From positions 1-25,188 of the forward strand of contig JAFUPG010000049.1 of NCBI GenBank assembly GCA_017481325.1: a stretch of 25,188 bases of DNA, read 5' to 3'. A model generated the notes under the pieces. The model did no database searches and was not told the DNA's origin. It worked only from the letters and a program-made list of their open reading frames with translations. The stretch is from Oscillospiraceae bacterium (GTDB taxonomy: Bacteria > Bacillota_A > Clostridia > Oscillospirales > Oscillospiraceae). The number at the start of each line of letters is the position of its first letter. Positions within the stretch are counted from its first letter, which is position 1. The translations under genes were made by a program, and so were the position numbers. Below are positions 7,598-15,495 of this stretch, piece after piece.

Positions 7598-8369
7598 AGA
7601 ATTCGACGGCCAGCCCGTCCTGAAGGATATTTCCGAAGAGATTTTGGAAGGGGAGAAGCTGGTGCTCATCGGCCCCTCCGGCAGCGGCAAGAGTACCTTC
7701 CTGCGCTGCCTGAACTGCATGGAGGACCCCACCTCCGGCACGGTGATCTTCGACGGCTACGACCTGACGGATCTCTCCGTCAATATCAACGTCGCCCGCC
7801 GCAAAATGGGCATGGTGTTCCAGCAGTTCAATCTGTTCAACAATATGACCGTTCTGGAGAACATCACCTTAGCCCCCATCCACGTGGCCAAAAAGAAGGC
7901 GAAAAAGGAGAGAAGAAAGAGCTTCAAATCCTGGCTCGACCTCCCCGGCCGCATGGCGGAGAAGAAGGCCATCCGTGCCGCCGCTGAAGAGAAGGCCATG
8001 GAGCTTTTGAAGAAAATCGGCCTGGAGGACAAGGCCGATGCCTATCCTGCCACCCTCTCCGGCGGCCAGAAGCAGCGGATCGCCATTGTCCGTGCCCTGG
8101 CCATGGACCCCAAGGTGATCCTCTTTGACGAGCCCACCTCCGCCCTGGACCCCGAGATGGTCGGGGAGGTTCTGGAGCTGATCAAGAAGCTGGCGGATAC
8201 GGGCATGACCATGGTCATCGTCACCCATGAGATGGGCTTTGCCCGAGAGGTTGCCACCCGGGTCTGCTTCATGGATCAGGGACAGATCATCGAAACCGGC
8301 ACGCCGGAGGAGATCTTCGACCACCCCAAGCACCCCCGTCTGCAGGAATTCCTCAGCAAAGTCCTATAA
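7572..8369 (+). CDS. Polar amino acid ABC transporter ATPase (GlnQ/HisP type)
   Basis: Hydrolyses ATP to drive the transporter. Walker [10 protein letters not shown] (34-42), Q-loop around FQQF (83-86), signature LSGGQ (162-166), Walker B ILFDEP (183-188) and the switch histidine in VTHEMGFA are all present. It starts at GTG 7572, chosen because AAAGGAGG lies about 10 nt upstream and the protein then begins like the family ([12 protein letters not shown]). At 265 residues it is about 20-25 longer than usual: the excess is a lysine/arginine-rich segment at about 107-137, inserted where family members read APIKVKK and then [10 protein letters not shown]. It overlaps the permease gene by 26 nt and ends the operon at a strong terminator. 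Confidence 0.94.
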   Translation: MISVQHLSKEFDGQPVLKDISEEILEGEKLVLIGPSGSGKSTFLRCLNCMEDPTSGTVIFDGYDLTDLSVNINVARRKMGMVFQQFNLFNNMTVLENITLAPIHVAKKKAKKERRKSFKSWLDLPGRMAEKKAIRAAAEEKAMELLKKIGLEDKADAYPATLSGGQKQRIAIVRALAMDPKVILFDEPTSALDPEMVGEVLELIKKLADTGMTMVIVTHEMGFAREVATRVCFMDQGQIIETGTPEEIFDHPKHPRLQEFLSKVL

Positions 8370-8376
8370 AATCATA

Positions 8377-8412
8377 AAAACCGGGACAGCCAAATTGGGC
8401 TGTCCCGGTTTT
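8377..8412. terminator. Bidirectional intrinsic terminator
   Basis: AAAACCGGGACAGCC at 8377-8391 and its perfect complement at 8398-8412, with a 6-nt loop; A tract on one side and T tract on the other in both directions. It sits between the convergent ATPase and SLH-protein genes and can serve both. Confidence 0.92.
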
Positions 8413-8423
8413 GCACACTTTAT

Positions 8424-9917
8424 TTAATTTGCATCAATCAGCTCCAGCAGGCGCAGCAGCATGGTCACGGCCTCGGCACGGTTCACCTGCGCCAGAGGAC
8501 GGAGGCTCCCATCGGGGTAACCCTGAATGACCCCCAGGCACTGTGCCTGTCCCATAGCCTCTCTTGCGTAGGGACTGATCTTGTCCCCGTCAGATGCGTG
8601 GGGCAGCCCTGTGGGCAGCTCCAGACCCTGATACCGGGCATAGCGCATCAGCATTACCGCAAACTGCTCTCGGGTCACATTGAGCTCCGGGCAGAACAAT
8701 CCATTACCCATGCCGTTGACGATTTTCCGCTCCACCGCCCACTGTACGCTGTCTGCAAACCAGACACCCTCGGGAACATCCGTAAAGCCGGAAGCTGTTC
8801 CCGGTGCCGCCTCCTCCGAGGCACGGAAGAGCATGGTGATAGACATGGCACGGGTCACAGGGGTACTTGCGGAGAAGGTAAAGGCAGAGGTTCCGAAGAT
8901 CAGCCCCCGGGCAGCGGCCTCAATGGCGGCCTCCCGATACCAGGCGTCTTCGGGAATGTCCGTAAACAGCTCCTTGGCGAAAACCGCCCGAACCACCATG
9001 GATTTTTCTGCGGTAAAGCTGTAGGGGTTGCTGCGGCTCAGGAGATTTCCCTCCAGATCAAACCAGGCGATGAAGCGGTCGCCCCAGGCATGGACGGTGA
9101 CCGTTTCTCCGACCGCATAGGTTCCTGCGCCGGAGGCCATACCCGAGGCGGTGGCCCACACGGTGATCACCGGATGATAGGCAGGCTCCTGGGCTACGGG
9201 CAGGAATTGGGCGTCCCGTTCTGCGTTGAGCTCTGTCTCCTGGGTGTAGCGCCAGGCATTCTCGTAGGGCACGCCGAAATAGTAGTAGGGATTGGGAGAG
9301 GTGGCGTCCCAGGACCAGCGGTAGTCCCGCTGGGGGTCGAAAATGTAGTATTTGCCGTCGATGAGAAGCTCCGTCCAGCCGTGGTGGCCGTTGGTGGTGC
9401 CGAACAGGGGCTCAATCTGGAAATTGCCCGTATGCACATAGGCATCGATGCCGATATAACGCACCAGCAGAGCAAAGGCGGCGGCATAGTCGTAGCACAC
9501 GCCCTCGCCGTATTTCATGGCATGGTAACTGCGGTTGACGATCTCGTAGGGGACGACCTCCTGACGGCCGGGGTCGGTGTAGCTCAGCTCATACTGGGGC
9601 ACAAAGCAGTCGTAAGCCGGCGCCCAGTTCTGAGAATAGGGCGCCCAGGAGTATGTAATATTGCAAACAACCCAATCGTAAGCGGCCTTAACTCTGGTAA
9701 AAGTATCCGCATCGCCGTAAGGCGTCAGAATTTCTTCCATCATCTCGTCGATTTCCCGGTAGCCCGTGGGCTGGGGGTGCAGCTCGATACCATTGAGCAG
9801 TGCCTTCATGTCCTCCATGTCCAGGGCATCGGCGGCGGAAACGGCGGGGATGCACAGGGAGATCAGCAGTACCAGCGCAAGAGCCAGCAGGCAGCTTCGT
9901 TTCAAAAATCGCTTCAT
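8424..9917 (-). CDS. Secreted transglutaminase-like protein with SLH domains
   Basis: A 497-residue exported protein. Signal peptide 1-28 ending AVSA. A transglutaminase-like/cysteine protease domain spans about 65-200, with the expected catalytic Cys in GEGVCYDYA (Cys141), His in GHHGWTE (His179) and Asp in FDP (Asp194). An InlB-like beta-grasp repeat follows (about 250-314), then three SLH domains (about 318-367, 378-427, 440-490) that should bind it to secondary cell wall polymer. It may remodel peptidoglycan or surface proteins; the substrate is unknown. I prefer the ATG at 9917 over the TTG at 9923 because it is ATG and lies 10 nt from AAAGGAG. It stands alone, with its own promoter and a shared terminator. 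Confidence 0.9.
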   Translation of the reverse strand: MKRFLKRSCLLALALVLLISLCIPAVSAADALDMEDMKALLNGIELHPQPTGYREIDEMMEEILTPYGDADTFTRVKAAYDWVVCNITYSWAPYSQNWAPAYDCFVPQYELSYTDPGRQEVVPYEIVNRSYHAMKYGEGVCYDYAAAFALLVRYIGIDAYVHTGNFQIEPLFGTTNGHHGWTELLIDGKYYIFDPQRDYRWSWDATSPNPYYYFGVPYENAWRYTQETELNAERDAQFLPVAQEPAYHPVITVWATASGMASGAGTYAVGETVTVHAWGDRFIAWFDLEGNLLSRSNPYSFTAEKSMVVRAVFAKELFTDIPEDAWYREAAIEAAARGLIFGTSAFTFSASTPVTRAMSITMLFRASEEAAPGTASGFTDVPEGVWFADSVQWAVERKIVNGMGNGLFCPELNVTREQFAVMLMRYARYQGLELPTGLPHASDGDKISPYAREAMGQAQCLGVIQGYPDGSLRPLAQVNRAEAVTMLLRLLELIDAN

Positions 9918-9945
9918 GAACAAATCGCTCCTTTCGGATAGTACT

Positions 9946-9973
9946 ATTATATGCGCCCTAATGGAAAATGCAA
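9946..9973 (-). promoter_or_regulatory. Promoter of the SLH/transglutaminase-like gene
   Basis: Minus strand: TTGCAT (9973-9968), 16-nt spacer, TATAAT (9951-9946). The predicted start is about 22 nt before the ATG at 9917, leaving room only for the ribosome site AAAGGAG. It is back to back with the promoter at 10012-10040. Confidence 0.8.
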
Positions 9974-10011
9974 GGAGAAAGATGTTGCGAAAACGAATTT
10001 TTACCTGCTTC

Positions 10012-10040
10012 TTGCAGCTTTTGCCACAAAATGCTATAAT
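10012..10040 (+). promoter_or_regulatory. Strong promoter upstream of a candidate small RNA
   Basis: TTGCAG at 10012-10017, exactly 17-nt spacer, TATAAT at 10035-10040. Predicted transcription start near 10047. No gene with a good ribosome site begins shortly downstream; the next well-supported start codon is at 10319, beyond a terminator-like hairpin. Confidence 0.78.
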
Positions 10041-10046
10041 GAGTGC

Positions 10047-10205
10047 AGAAATCCAAAGGGGGAAGATCCTCTTCCGCTACGATAACGGCAGCGTCTGCTA
10101 TTCCTACGAATTCACAGAGCTCTGAGCGCCCCGGCCGTGGCGGGCTCAAAGGGAAGATCTTTGATCCGCACTTTTCGCAAAAAGGCTGCCGAAAGGCAGC
10201 CTTTT
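10047..10205 (+). ncRNA. Candidate structured small RNA (unidentified)
   Basis: Bounded by the promoter at 10012-10040 and an intrinsic-terminator-like hairpin at 10180-10205. By eye it folds: a basal helix joining 10051-10058 with 10159-10165, continuing 10066-10075 with 10152-10158 (one small bulge), a hairpin at 10075-10093 and a GC-rich hairpin at 10124-10147. Size and closed-ends layout would fit a 6S-like or other regulatory RNA, but I do not recognise a family. The alternatives are a long leader for the WYL-sbcDC operon, or a tiny open frame (10039-10125, 28 codons), whose ATG overlaps the -10 box and so would lie outside the transcript. I found no known riboswitch signature in it. Confidence 0.45.
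10180..10205 (+). terminator. Intrinsic terminator or attenuator upstream of the WYL regulator
   Basis: AAAAGGCTGCC-GAAA-GGCAGCCTTTT: 11-bp arms with a GAAA tetraloop, then CCCTTT. It closes the candidate RNA or attenuates read-through into the downstream operon. Confidence 0.8.
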
Positions 10206-10281
10206 CCCTTTGCCGGAAAGGATCTCGATCTAACTGTCATAAAATGCTGACACTTATGTCCTATGAATTTGCGCAAAAGTA

Positions 10282-10290
10282 TGATATGAT
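10282..10290 (+). promoter_or_regulatory. Possible extended -10 promoter for the WYL-sbcDC operon
   Basis: TGATATGAT has the extended -10 form TGnTATNAT, with no good -35 at 16-18 nt. The predicted start is about 22 nt before the GTG at 10319. This is weak evidence; the operon could also depend on read-through from the upstream promoter. Confidence 0.35.
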
Positions 10291-10318
10291 AGAAAAAACG
10301 GACGAGGAGGCGAATACG

Positions 10319-11314
10319 GTGAAGCAGGCACCCCAGAAGATCAAGCTTTTGCTTCTATGGCAGCTGTTGCAGCAGGAGTCCGACGAGGAGCATCCCATTC
10401 GCACCCGGGAGCTCTTGCATTACCTTGGGCAGCGGGGCATCAACTGCGACCGCCGCACCCTGGCGCAGGATGTAGCAGACCTGAACAGCTGGGGCTTTGA
10501 GGTCATGTCAGTTCTCTGCGGCCATGAGAAGGGCTACTATGTGTCGGATCGCCGTTTCTCCGTGCCGGAGCTGCGGATCCTCATGGATGCGGTGCAGGCC
10601 TCGGACTTCATTACGGAGAAAAAGACCGAGGATCTGACGGACAAAATTGCCGCCATGGGTGGCAGCCACCGTGCCGCTCTCCTGAAGCGCAACGTTACCC
10701 GTTACAACGACCATAAGCGCAGCAACGAAAGTGTCTACTATATCATCGACACCATCGAAGAGGCGCTGTCCCAGGAGCACAAGGTCTCCTTTTATTATTT
10801 CACTCTGGACGAAAACCGCCAGAAGCACTACCACCGGGAGAAAATTCGCTACGTGGTGGAGCCGGTGGGGCTGGTGCTGGCCAGAGACCGCTACTATCTC
10901 ACCGCCATCTCCCCCTTCCGCGAGGGCTTAAGTGTCTACCGCATTGACCGCATGGAGGATGTCCGCATGGAACCGGAGGCCAGCTCACCCCAGGCAAGGA
11001 TGCTGCGCAGCATCGTGGCGGACTATGTGGGGCAGTCCTTTAAGATGTTCTCCGGCGAAAATCGCTGGGTCACGCTACAATTCAGCCGGGAGCTGATCGC
11101 CACTATTTTTGACCGTTTTGGGGAGAAAACCCAAATTGACCGCATTTCCGAAGAGGAATGCACCGCCACCGTGCCGGTGCAGACCAGTCCCACCTTCTGG
11201 GGCTGGCTCTTCCAGTTCGGAGACAAAATGCGGATCATCGATCCCCCAGATGCGGTGGCCGATGCCATCCGCTTCGTGGCCAAACTACCCTACCCAAAGG
11301 AGGGACAAGCATGA
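10319..11314 (+). CDS. WYL-domain transcriptional regulator
   Basis: Predicted DNA-binding regulator of 331 residues: an N-terminal winged helix-turn-helix (about 1-75, including TRELLHYLGQRG and DRRTLAQDVADL), a WYL domain (about 130-215, with the motif in the form RYYLTAISPFREGLSVYRIDR) and a C-terminal WCX-like extension. WYL domains are thought to sense nucleic acid or nucleotide ligands, and many such regulators sit beside DNA-repair or defence genes. The reading frame is open back to 10043, but the GTG at 10319 is preferred: GAGGAGG lies 8 nt upstream, the family similarity begins here, and a terminator hairpin lies in the upstream part. Its stop overlaps the sbcD start (ATGA), so it is coupled to the nuclease it may control. 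Confidence 0.88.
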   Translation: MKQAPQKIKLLLLWQLLQQESDEEHPIRTRELLHYLGQRGINCDRRTLAQDVADLNSWGFEVMSVLCGHEKGYYVSDRRFSVPELRILMDAVQASDFITEKKTEDLTDKIAAMGGSHRAALLKRNVTRYNDHKRSNESVYYIIDTIEEALSQEHKVSFYYFTLDENRQKHYHREKIRYVVEPVGLVLARDRYYLTAISPFREGLSVYRIDRMEDVRMEPEASSPQARMLRSIVADYVGQSFKMFSGENRWVTLQFSRELIATIFDRFGEKTQIDRISEEECTATVPVQTSPTFWGWLFQFGDKMRIIDPPDAVADAIRFVAKLPYPKEGQA

Positions 11315-12435
11315 AACTCATCCATCTTTCTGATCTTCATCTGGGCAAGCGTCTGGGCAATTTCAGCTTTTACGAGGATCAGGACTATATTCTCAAGCGC
11401 ATTTTGCAGATCATTGACGACGAAAAGCCCGATGCCGTCATGATCGCCGGGGATGTCTACGACAAATCCGTCCCCTCCGGCGAGGCGGTGCAGCTGCTGG
11501 ACAGCTTTCTGCACAGTCTGGCCAAACGGTCGCTGCCCACCCTGATCATCAGCGGCAACCACGATTCTGCCGAGCGCCTGTCCTTCGGCGGCCGCCTGCT
11601 GGAACGTGCCGGGGTCTATCTCTCCCCGGTTTATGATGGCAAAATCAGCCCCGTGACCCTCCACGACAGGCACGGCGACGTGCATTTCTGGCTGTTACCC
11701 TTCCTGAAGCCTGCCCATGTGCGCCGCAGCTTCCCGGAGGAGACCGTGGAAAGCTACACCGATGCCCTGGGCGTGGCCATCCGTGAGATGTGCATCGATC
11801 CGGCAGAGCGGAACGTGCTCCTGACCCACCAGTTTGTCACCGGCGGCGAGACCTGCGACTCCGAGGAGCAGAGTGTGGGCGGCAGCGACAATGTGGATGC
11901 CGCCGTTTTTGCCGACTTTGACTATGTGGCGCTGGGGCATCTCCACGGCCCCCAGAACATCGGTGACCATCGCATCCGCTACTGCGGCACGCCTCTGAAA
12001 TACTCTTTTTCCGAGGAAAAGCAGTTCAAAAGCGTGACTGTGGTCAAGCTGGAGGAAAAGGGGAATCTCCAGCTTCAGACCGTCCCTCTCCTGCCCAAAC
12101 GGGATCTGCGATCCATCTGCGGCAGCTTCCGGGAACTGCTGGACCCCGCCCTCAAAACCGAGGACTACATCCATATCATCCTCACCGACGAGGACGACAT
12201 CCCCGAGGCCATGGGGCAGCTCCGTGTCATCTATCCCAACCTGGTGCTTTTGAGTTATGATAACACCCGAACCCGCAGCAATCAACTGGTGGGCGGCGCA
12301 GAGGAAGTGCAGCGTAAAACGCCCTTAGCGCTTTTTGAAGAGCTGTTTTTCCTGCAGAATAACCGCCCCATGAGCGACGAGCAGCGTAGCCTTGCCCAGG
12401 AAATCATTGAAGCCGTACAGGAGGGAAGCCTATGA
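11311..12435 (+). CDS. sbcD: Exonuclease subunit SbcD (Mre11-like)
   Basis: Nuclease subunit of the SbcCD complex, which cuts DNA hairpins and protein-blocked ends during repair and replication. The 374 residues carry the calcineurin-like phosphoesterase metal motifs: SDLHLG (Asp8, His10), GDVYD (about 47-51), GNHD (about 83-86), LLTHQF and GHLHGPQ. The ATG at 11311 is chosen over an in-frame extension to 11158, because AAAGGAGGG precedes it and the family begins MKLIHLSDLH. It overlaps the WYL gene by 4 nt and sbcC by 4 nt, giving a translationally coupled three-gene operon. Confidence 0.95.
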   Translation: MKLIHLSDLHLGKRLGNFSFYEDQDYILKRILQIIDDEKPDAVMIAGDVYDKSVPSGEAVQLLDSFLHSLAKRSLPTLIISGNHDSAERLSFGGRLLERAGVYLSPVYDGKISPVTLHDRHGDVHFWLLPFLKPAHVRRSFPEETVESYTDALGVAIREMCIDPAERNVLLTHQFVTGGETCDSEEQSVGGSDNVDAAVFADFDYVALGHLHGPQNIGDHRIRYCGTPLKYSFSEEKQFKSVTVVKLEEKGNLQLQTVPLLPKRDLRSICGSFRELLDPALKTEDYIHIILTDEDDIPEAMGQLRVIYPNLVLLSYDNTRTRSNQLVGGAEEVQRKTPLALFEELFFLQNNRPMSDEQRSLAQEIIEAVQEGSL

Positions 12436-15194
12436 GACCGCTGAAACTGACCATTTCGGGCTTCGGCCCCTATGCCGGCACGCAGGAGCTGGATTTTAGC
12501 TCTCTGGGTAGCAGCGGCCTCTACCTGATCACCGGCGATACCGGCGCCGGAAAAACCACCATTTTCGATGCCATCACCTACGCTCTCTTCGGGGAGGCCA
12601 GCAGCGACGACAGAAAGTCCGATATGCTGCGCTCCAAATACGCCCGTCCCGAGGACCCTACCTTCGTGGAGCTGTGCTTCTCTTACGGCGGCAAGATCTA
12701 TACCGTCCGGCGGAATCCCGAGTACCAGCGAGTCAAGCTCCGGGGCACGGGAACAGCCACCCAGAGCGGCGAAGCGGAGCTGCGCTACCCCGATGGCCGT
12801 GTCGTCACCCGAAAAAACGAGGTCAACAAGGCCATCCACGAGATCATCGGCCTGACAAGGGAGCAGTTTTCTCAGGTGGCCATGATCGCCCAGGGCGAAT
12901 TCCGCAGGCTGCTGAAGGCAGGAACCACCGACCGGCAAAAGATCTTCCGGGACATTTTCAATACAGGACTCTATGTTACGGTTCAAAACCGCCTGAAAGA
13001 GCAGGCAAGCAGCCTGCGCCAGCAGCTGGAAACGGCCCGTCAGAGCACCCGGCAGTACATCGCAGGCATCTCCTGTGATGAGGAGAACCCTCTGTTCTCC
13101 CAGGTGCAAAAGGCCAAAAGCGGCGAGCTGCTTCTGACGGATGTGACGGCGCTGCTGCAGCAGCTTTTGCAGCAGGATCGGAGCTCTCAGGAAGGCTTAA
13201 GTGAAAAACTCAGCGCCGCCGAGCAGGCGCTGGAGCAGACCGCAGCCCTCCTGACCCGGGCAGAATCCGCCCAAAAGCTTCAATGGGAGCTGGCAAAAAA
13301 CGAGGCTGCGGCGCAGGAGTGCGCCTTACTCCTGGCCCGGGCGGAGGAGCGGTGGAATGCCGCCCGTGCCACCTTGCCGGAGCAGGAGCAGCTGGCAAAT
13401 ACCATCGCCCAACGCAGGGCGCTTCTGCCCTCCTACGACCTGCTGGAAGAAGAAAATCAAAAGCTCAGCCGCCGGAGAAGGGAGCTGCAGGCGGCGCAGA
13501 AAAACCGGCTCACCGCCCAGGACCGAATCGAGACCCTGCGCACCCACTGCGCTCAGCTGAAGGAGGAGCGCAAGGCGCTGGAGTCAGCCGGGGCAGAACG
13601 GGCAGAATGGACGGCGCAGCGGCAAATAGCCACCGACCGCCGGGAAAGCTACAGCAATCTCATAGGGGAGATCGATGAACTGCGGAGTCAGTACGTCCTG
13701 CTGCGCCAAAAGCAGGAGGCTTACTGCAAGGCCGATGCCAATTCTGCCCGTCTGGGGCAGATCTACGACGAGAAAAACCGTGCCTTCCTCCACGAGCAGG
13801 CAGGCATTCTGGCAAGCACCCTGGAGGAGGGGAGGCCCTGCCCGGTCTGCGGCTCCAAATGCCATCCCGAGCCCGCCGCCCTCTCTGCCCATGCTCCCAC
13901 GGAAGCTGACGTCAAGGCGGCGAAAATTGCCTTTGAAAAGGCCCGGAGCGCCACAGACAAGGCCAGCGGCGAGGCGGGAACCCAAAGGGGCATGGTAGAA
14001 GCCAGAAAAACCGCAATTCGGGAAAAGATAGCCCTCCTGCTCCCCGGCACAGCGGATCAGGAGGCAAGGGCGGCAGCGGCGGCGCAGGAATCCCTTTTGA
14101 CCGCTCAAATCACGGAGCTGAGCAGTAAAATAGCGGAGGCGGAGCAAAAAGAGCAGCGAAAGCGCCGCCTGGAAAGCCTGATCCCCGAACAGGAGCAGCT
14201 CCTGAACCAGGCGGAGACCGCTCTGACCGCCGCAAAGGAGCAGATCGCCGCTCTGGAGGCCGCTGTACTGAGCGGTGAAGAGCAGGTGGCCAAAGGCAAA
14301 GCCGGTCTGCAGCACTCCGGCAAGGCAGAGGCGCAGGAGGAGATCGACGGACTTCTCCGCCGAGCCGAAGCCCTGAAAAAGGCGCTGGATACGGCCCGGA
14401 GTGACTATACCGCCCGGGACAAGACCCTGGCAGAGCTTCAGGCAACCATCACCCAGCTGCGCAGCCAGCTCACAGAGGAGCCCGAGGGCAGCCTTGCGGC
14501 GCTGAAGGAACAAAAAGAGCAGCTGACAGGGGAGCGCAATGCCATCCTTCGGAGGCAGCGAAGCCTCCATGCCTCCATCTCCGCCAACGAGACCATCGCC
14601 GCACGGCTGGAGGAAAATGCCGCCCAGACCCAATGGTTGGAAAACCGGCAGATCTGGGTCAAAAACCTCTCAGATACCGCCAACGGCACCCTTGGCGGCA
14701 AGGAAAAGATCATGCTGGAGACCTATATTCAAATGACCTATTTTGACCGCATCCTAGAGCGAGCCAATCTGCGCCTTCGGAAAATGTCCGGCGGTCAGTA
14801 CGACCTGAAGCGCCGGGTGGGCACAGAGGATCTGCGAGGCCAGAGCGGCCTGGAGCTGGACATCATCGACCATATCAATGCCACGGAGCGCAGCGTCAAC
14901 ACCCTCTCCGGCGGCGAGGCCTTCCTGGCCTCTCTGTCCCTGGCGCTGGGTCTGTCCGACGAGGTGCAGATGTCCACAGGCATTCGCCTTGACACCCTCT
15001 TTGTAGACGAGGGCTTCGGCTCGCTGGATGCCGATGCCCTGAGCAAGGCCTACAGCACCCTGGCCGGTCTCACCGAGGGCAACCGTCTGGTGGGCATCAT
15101 CTCCCACGTGACGGAGCTGAAGGAACGCATTGACAAGCAGATCGTGGTGAAAAAAGACCACAACGGCATCAGCCACTGCCAAATCCACTGCTGA
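12432..15194 (+). CDS. sbcC: Exonuclease subunit SbcC (Rad50-like ATPase)
   Basis: SMC-like ATPase partner of SbcD. N-terminal Walker A GDTGAGKTT (35-43), two long alanine/glutamate/glutamine-rich coiled coils (about 175-440 and 500-770) joined by a zinc hook CPVC at 470-473, then the C-terminal half of the ATPase with signature LSGGEA (825-830) and Walker B LFVDEGFGSLD (from about 856). The length of 920 is in the lower range for SbcC but nothing is missing. It shares ATGA with sbcD. No strong terminator follows; the next 300 nt are non-coding. Confidence 0.95.
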   Translation: MRPLKLTISGFGPYAGTQELDFSSLGSSGLYLITGDTGAGKTTIFDAITYALFGEASSDDRKSDMLRSKYARPEDPTFVELCFSYGGKIYTVRRNPEYQRVKLRGTGTATQSGEAELRYPDGRVVTRKNEVNKAIHEIIGLTREQFSQVAMIAQGEFRRLLKAGTTDRQKIFRDIFNTGLYVTVQNRLKEQASSLRQQLETARQSTRQYIAGISCDEENPLFSQVQKAKSGELLLTDVTALLQQLLQQDRSSQEGLSEKLSAAEQALEQTAALLTRAESAQKLQWELAKNEAAAQECALLLARAEERWNAARATLPEQEQLANTIAQRRALLPSYDLLEEENQKLSRRRRELQAAQKNRLTAQDRIETLRTHCAQLKEERKALESAGAERAEWTAQRQIATDRRESYSNLIGEIDELRSQYVLLRQKQEAYCKADANSARLGQIYDEKNRAFLHEQAGILASTLEEGRPCPVCGSKCHPEPAALSAHAPTEADVKAAKIAFEKARSATDKASGEAGTQRGMVEARKTAIREKIALLLPGTADQEARAAAAAQESLLTAQITELSSKIAEAEQKEQRKRRLESLIPEQEQLLNQAETALTAAKEQIAALEAAVLSGEEQVAKGKAGLQHSGKAEAQEEIDGLLRRAEALKKALDTARSDYTARDKTLAELQATITQLRSQLTEEPEGSLAALKEQKEQLTGERNAILRRQRSLHASISANETIAARLEENAAQTQWLENRQIWVKNLSDTANGTLGGKEKIMLETYIQMTYFDRILERANLRLRKMSGGQYDLKRRVGTEDLRGQSGLELDIIDHINATERSVNTLSGGEAFLASLSLALGLSDEVQMSTGIRLDTLFVDEGFGSLDADALSKAYSTLAGLTEGNRLVGIISHVTELKERIDKQIVVKKDHNGISHCQIHC

Positions 15195-15389
15195 TGTCGG
15201 GACGAATTTGAAATATACGAAGGACGAATGGCCGATTACGAATTACCTGGATGAGACATGGCCTATGGCATTGCGTTGGTGCTGTGGGTATGACTTGCGA
15301 TGTGAGCGTTTGGCTGTTCGTTCTTTGTTTTTTAGGGCTGCAGCCCCTTGCTCCACGAAAAAAATAGCAAAAAAAAGAGAAATTACTGC
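15195..15389. other. Non-coding stretch after sbcC
   Basis: No credible gene. The first part (15201-15250) repeats the word ACGAA at irregular spacing, as in degenerate intergenic repeats. A perfect 12-bp palindrome GGGCTGCAGCCC sits at about 15340-15352, flanked by T-rich sequence before and A-rich sequence after (15325-15380), and may act as a weak terminator for sbcC. A 61-codon frame at 15208-15393 has no ribosome site and an unnatural composition. Confidence 0.4.
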
Positions 15390-15418
15390 TTGACAATCGG
15401 CTTCTTCGGGTGTATGAT
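15390..15418 (+). promoter_or_regulatory. Consensus promoter of the TrpX-like transporter operon
   Basis: TTGACA at 15390-15395, 17-nt spacer, TATGAT at 15413-15418. The predicted start near 15425 is 6 nt before the 30-bp palindrome at 15431-15460. Confidence 0.85.
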
Positions 15419-15430
15419 ATGGGAAATTCA

Positions 15431-15460
15431 GTTATTTAAAGCTTTAAAGCTTTAAATAAC
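15431..15460. promoter_or_regulatory. Perfect 30-bp palindrome in the transporter leader
   Basis: GTTATTTAAAGCTTT followed by its exact complement, no loop and no mismatch. It contains two overlapping copies of TTTAAAGCTTTAAA. Its place just after the predicted transcription start is typical of a repressor operator. As RNA it would fold only into a weak AT-rich hairpin without a free loop, so an operator is likelier than an attenuator. The cognate regulator is not identified in this window. Confidence 0.7.
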
Positions 15461-15495
15461 GAAATCAAACCATCCGAAGAGGAGACGATGACCCC

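Noticed and set aside
8598..9941. A 447-codon plus-strand open frame opposite the SLH/transglutaminase-like gene
   Set aside because: The opposite strand has a complete signal peptide, catalytic triad and three SLH domains; the plus-strand product has no domain pattern, is rich in Gly/His/Val, and has no ribosome site. It is a GC-codon shadow.
10039..10125. Small 28-codon protein starting inside the TATAAT box
   Set aside because: Its ATG overlaps the -10 element, so the transcript from that promoter would begin after the start codon; no other start with a ribosome site exists in that frame.
10043..10318. Upstream in-frame extension of the WYL regulator
   Set aside because: It would cross a strong terminator hairpin, has no ribosome site at its start, and its sequence is low-complexity Ser/Arg-rich; the GTG at 10319 has GAGGAGG 8 nt upstream.
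15419..15495. Tryptophan T-box in the TrpX-like leader
   Set aside because: The leader is only about 70 nt, there is no T-box sequence or terminator/antiterminator pair, and the palindrome has no loop.
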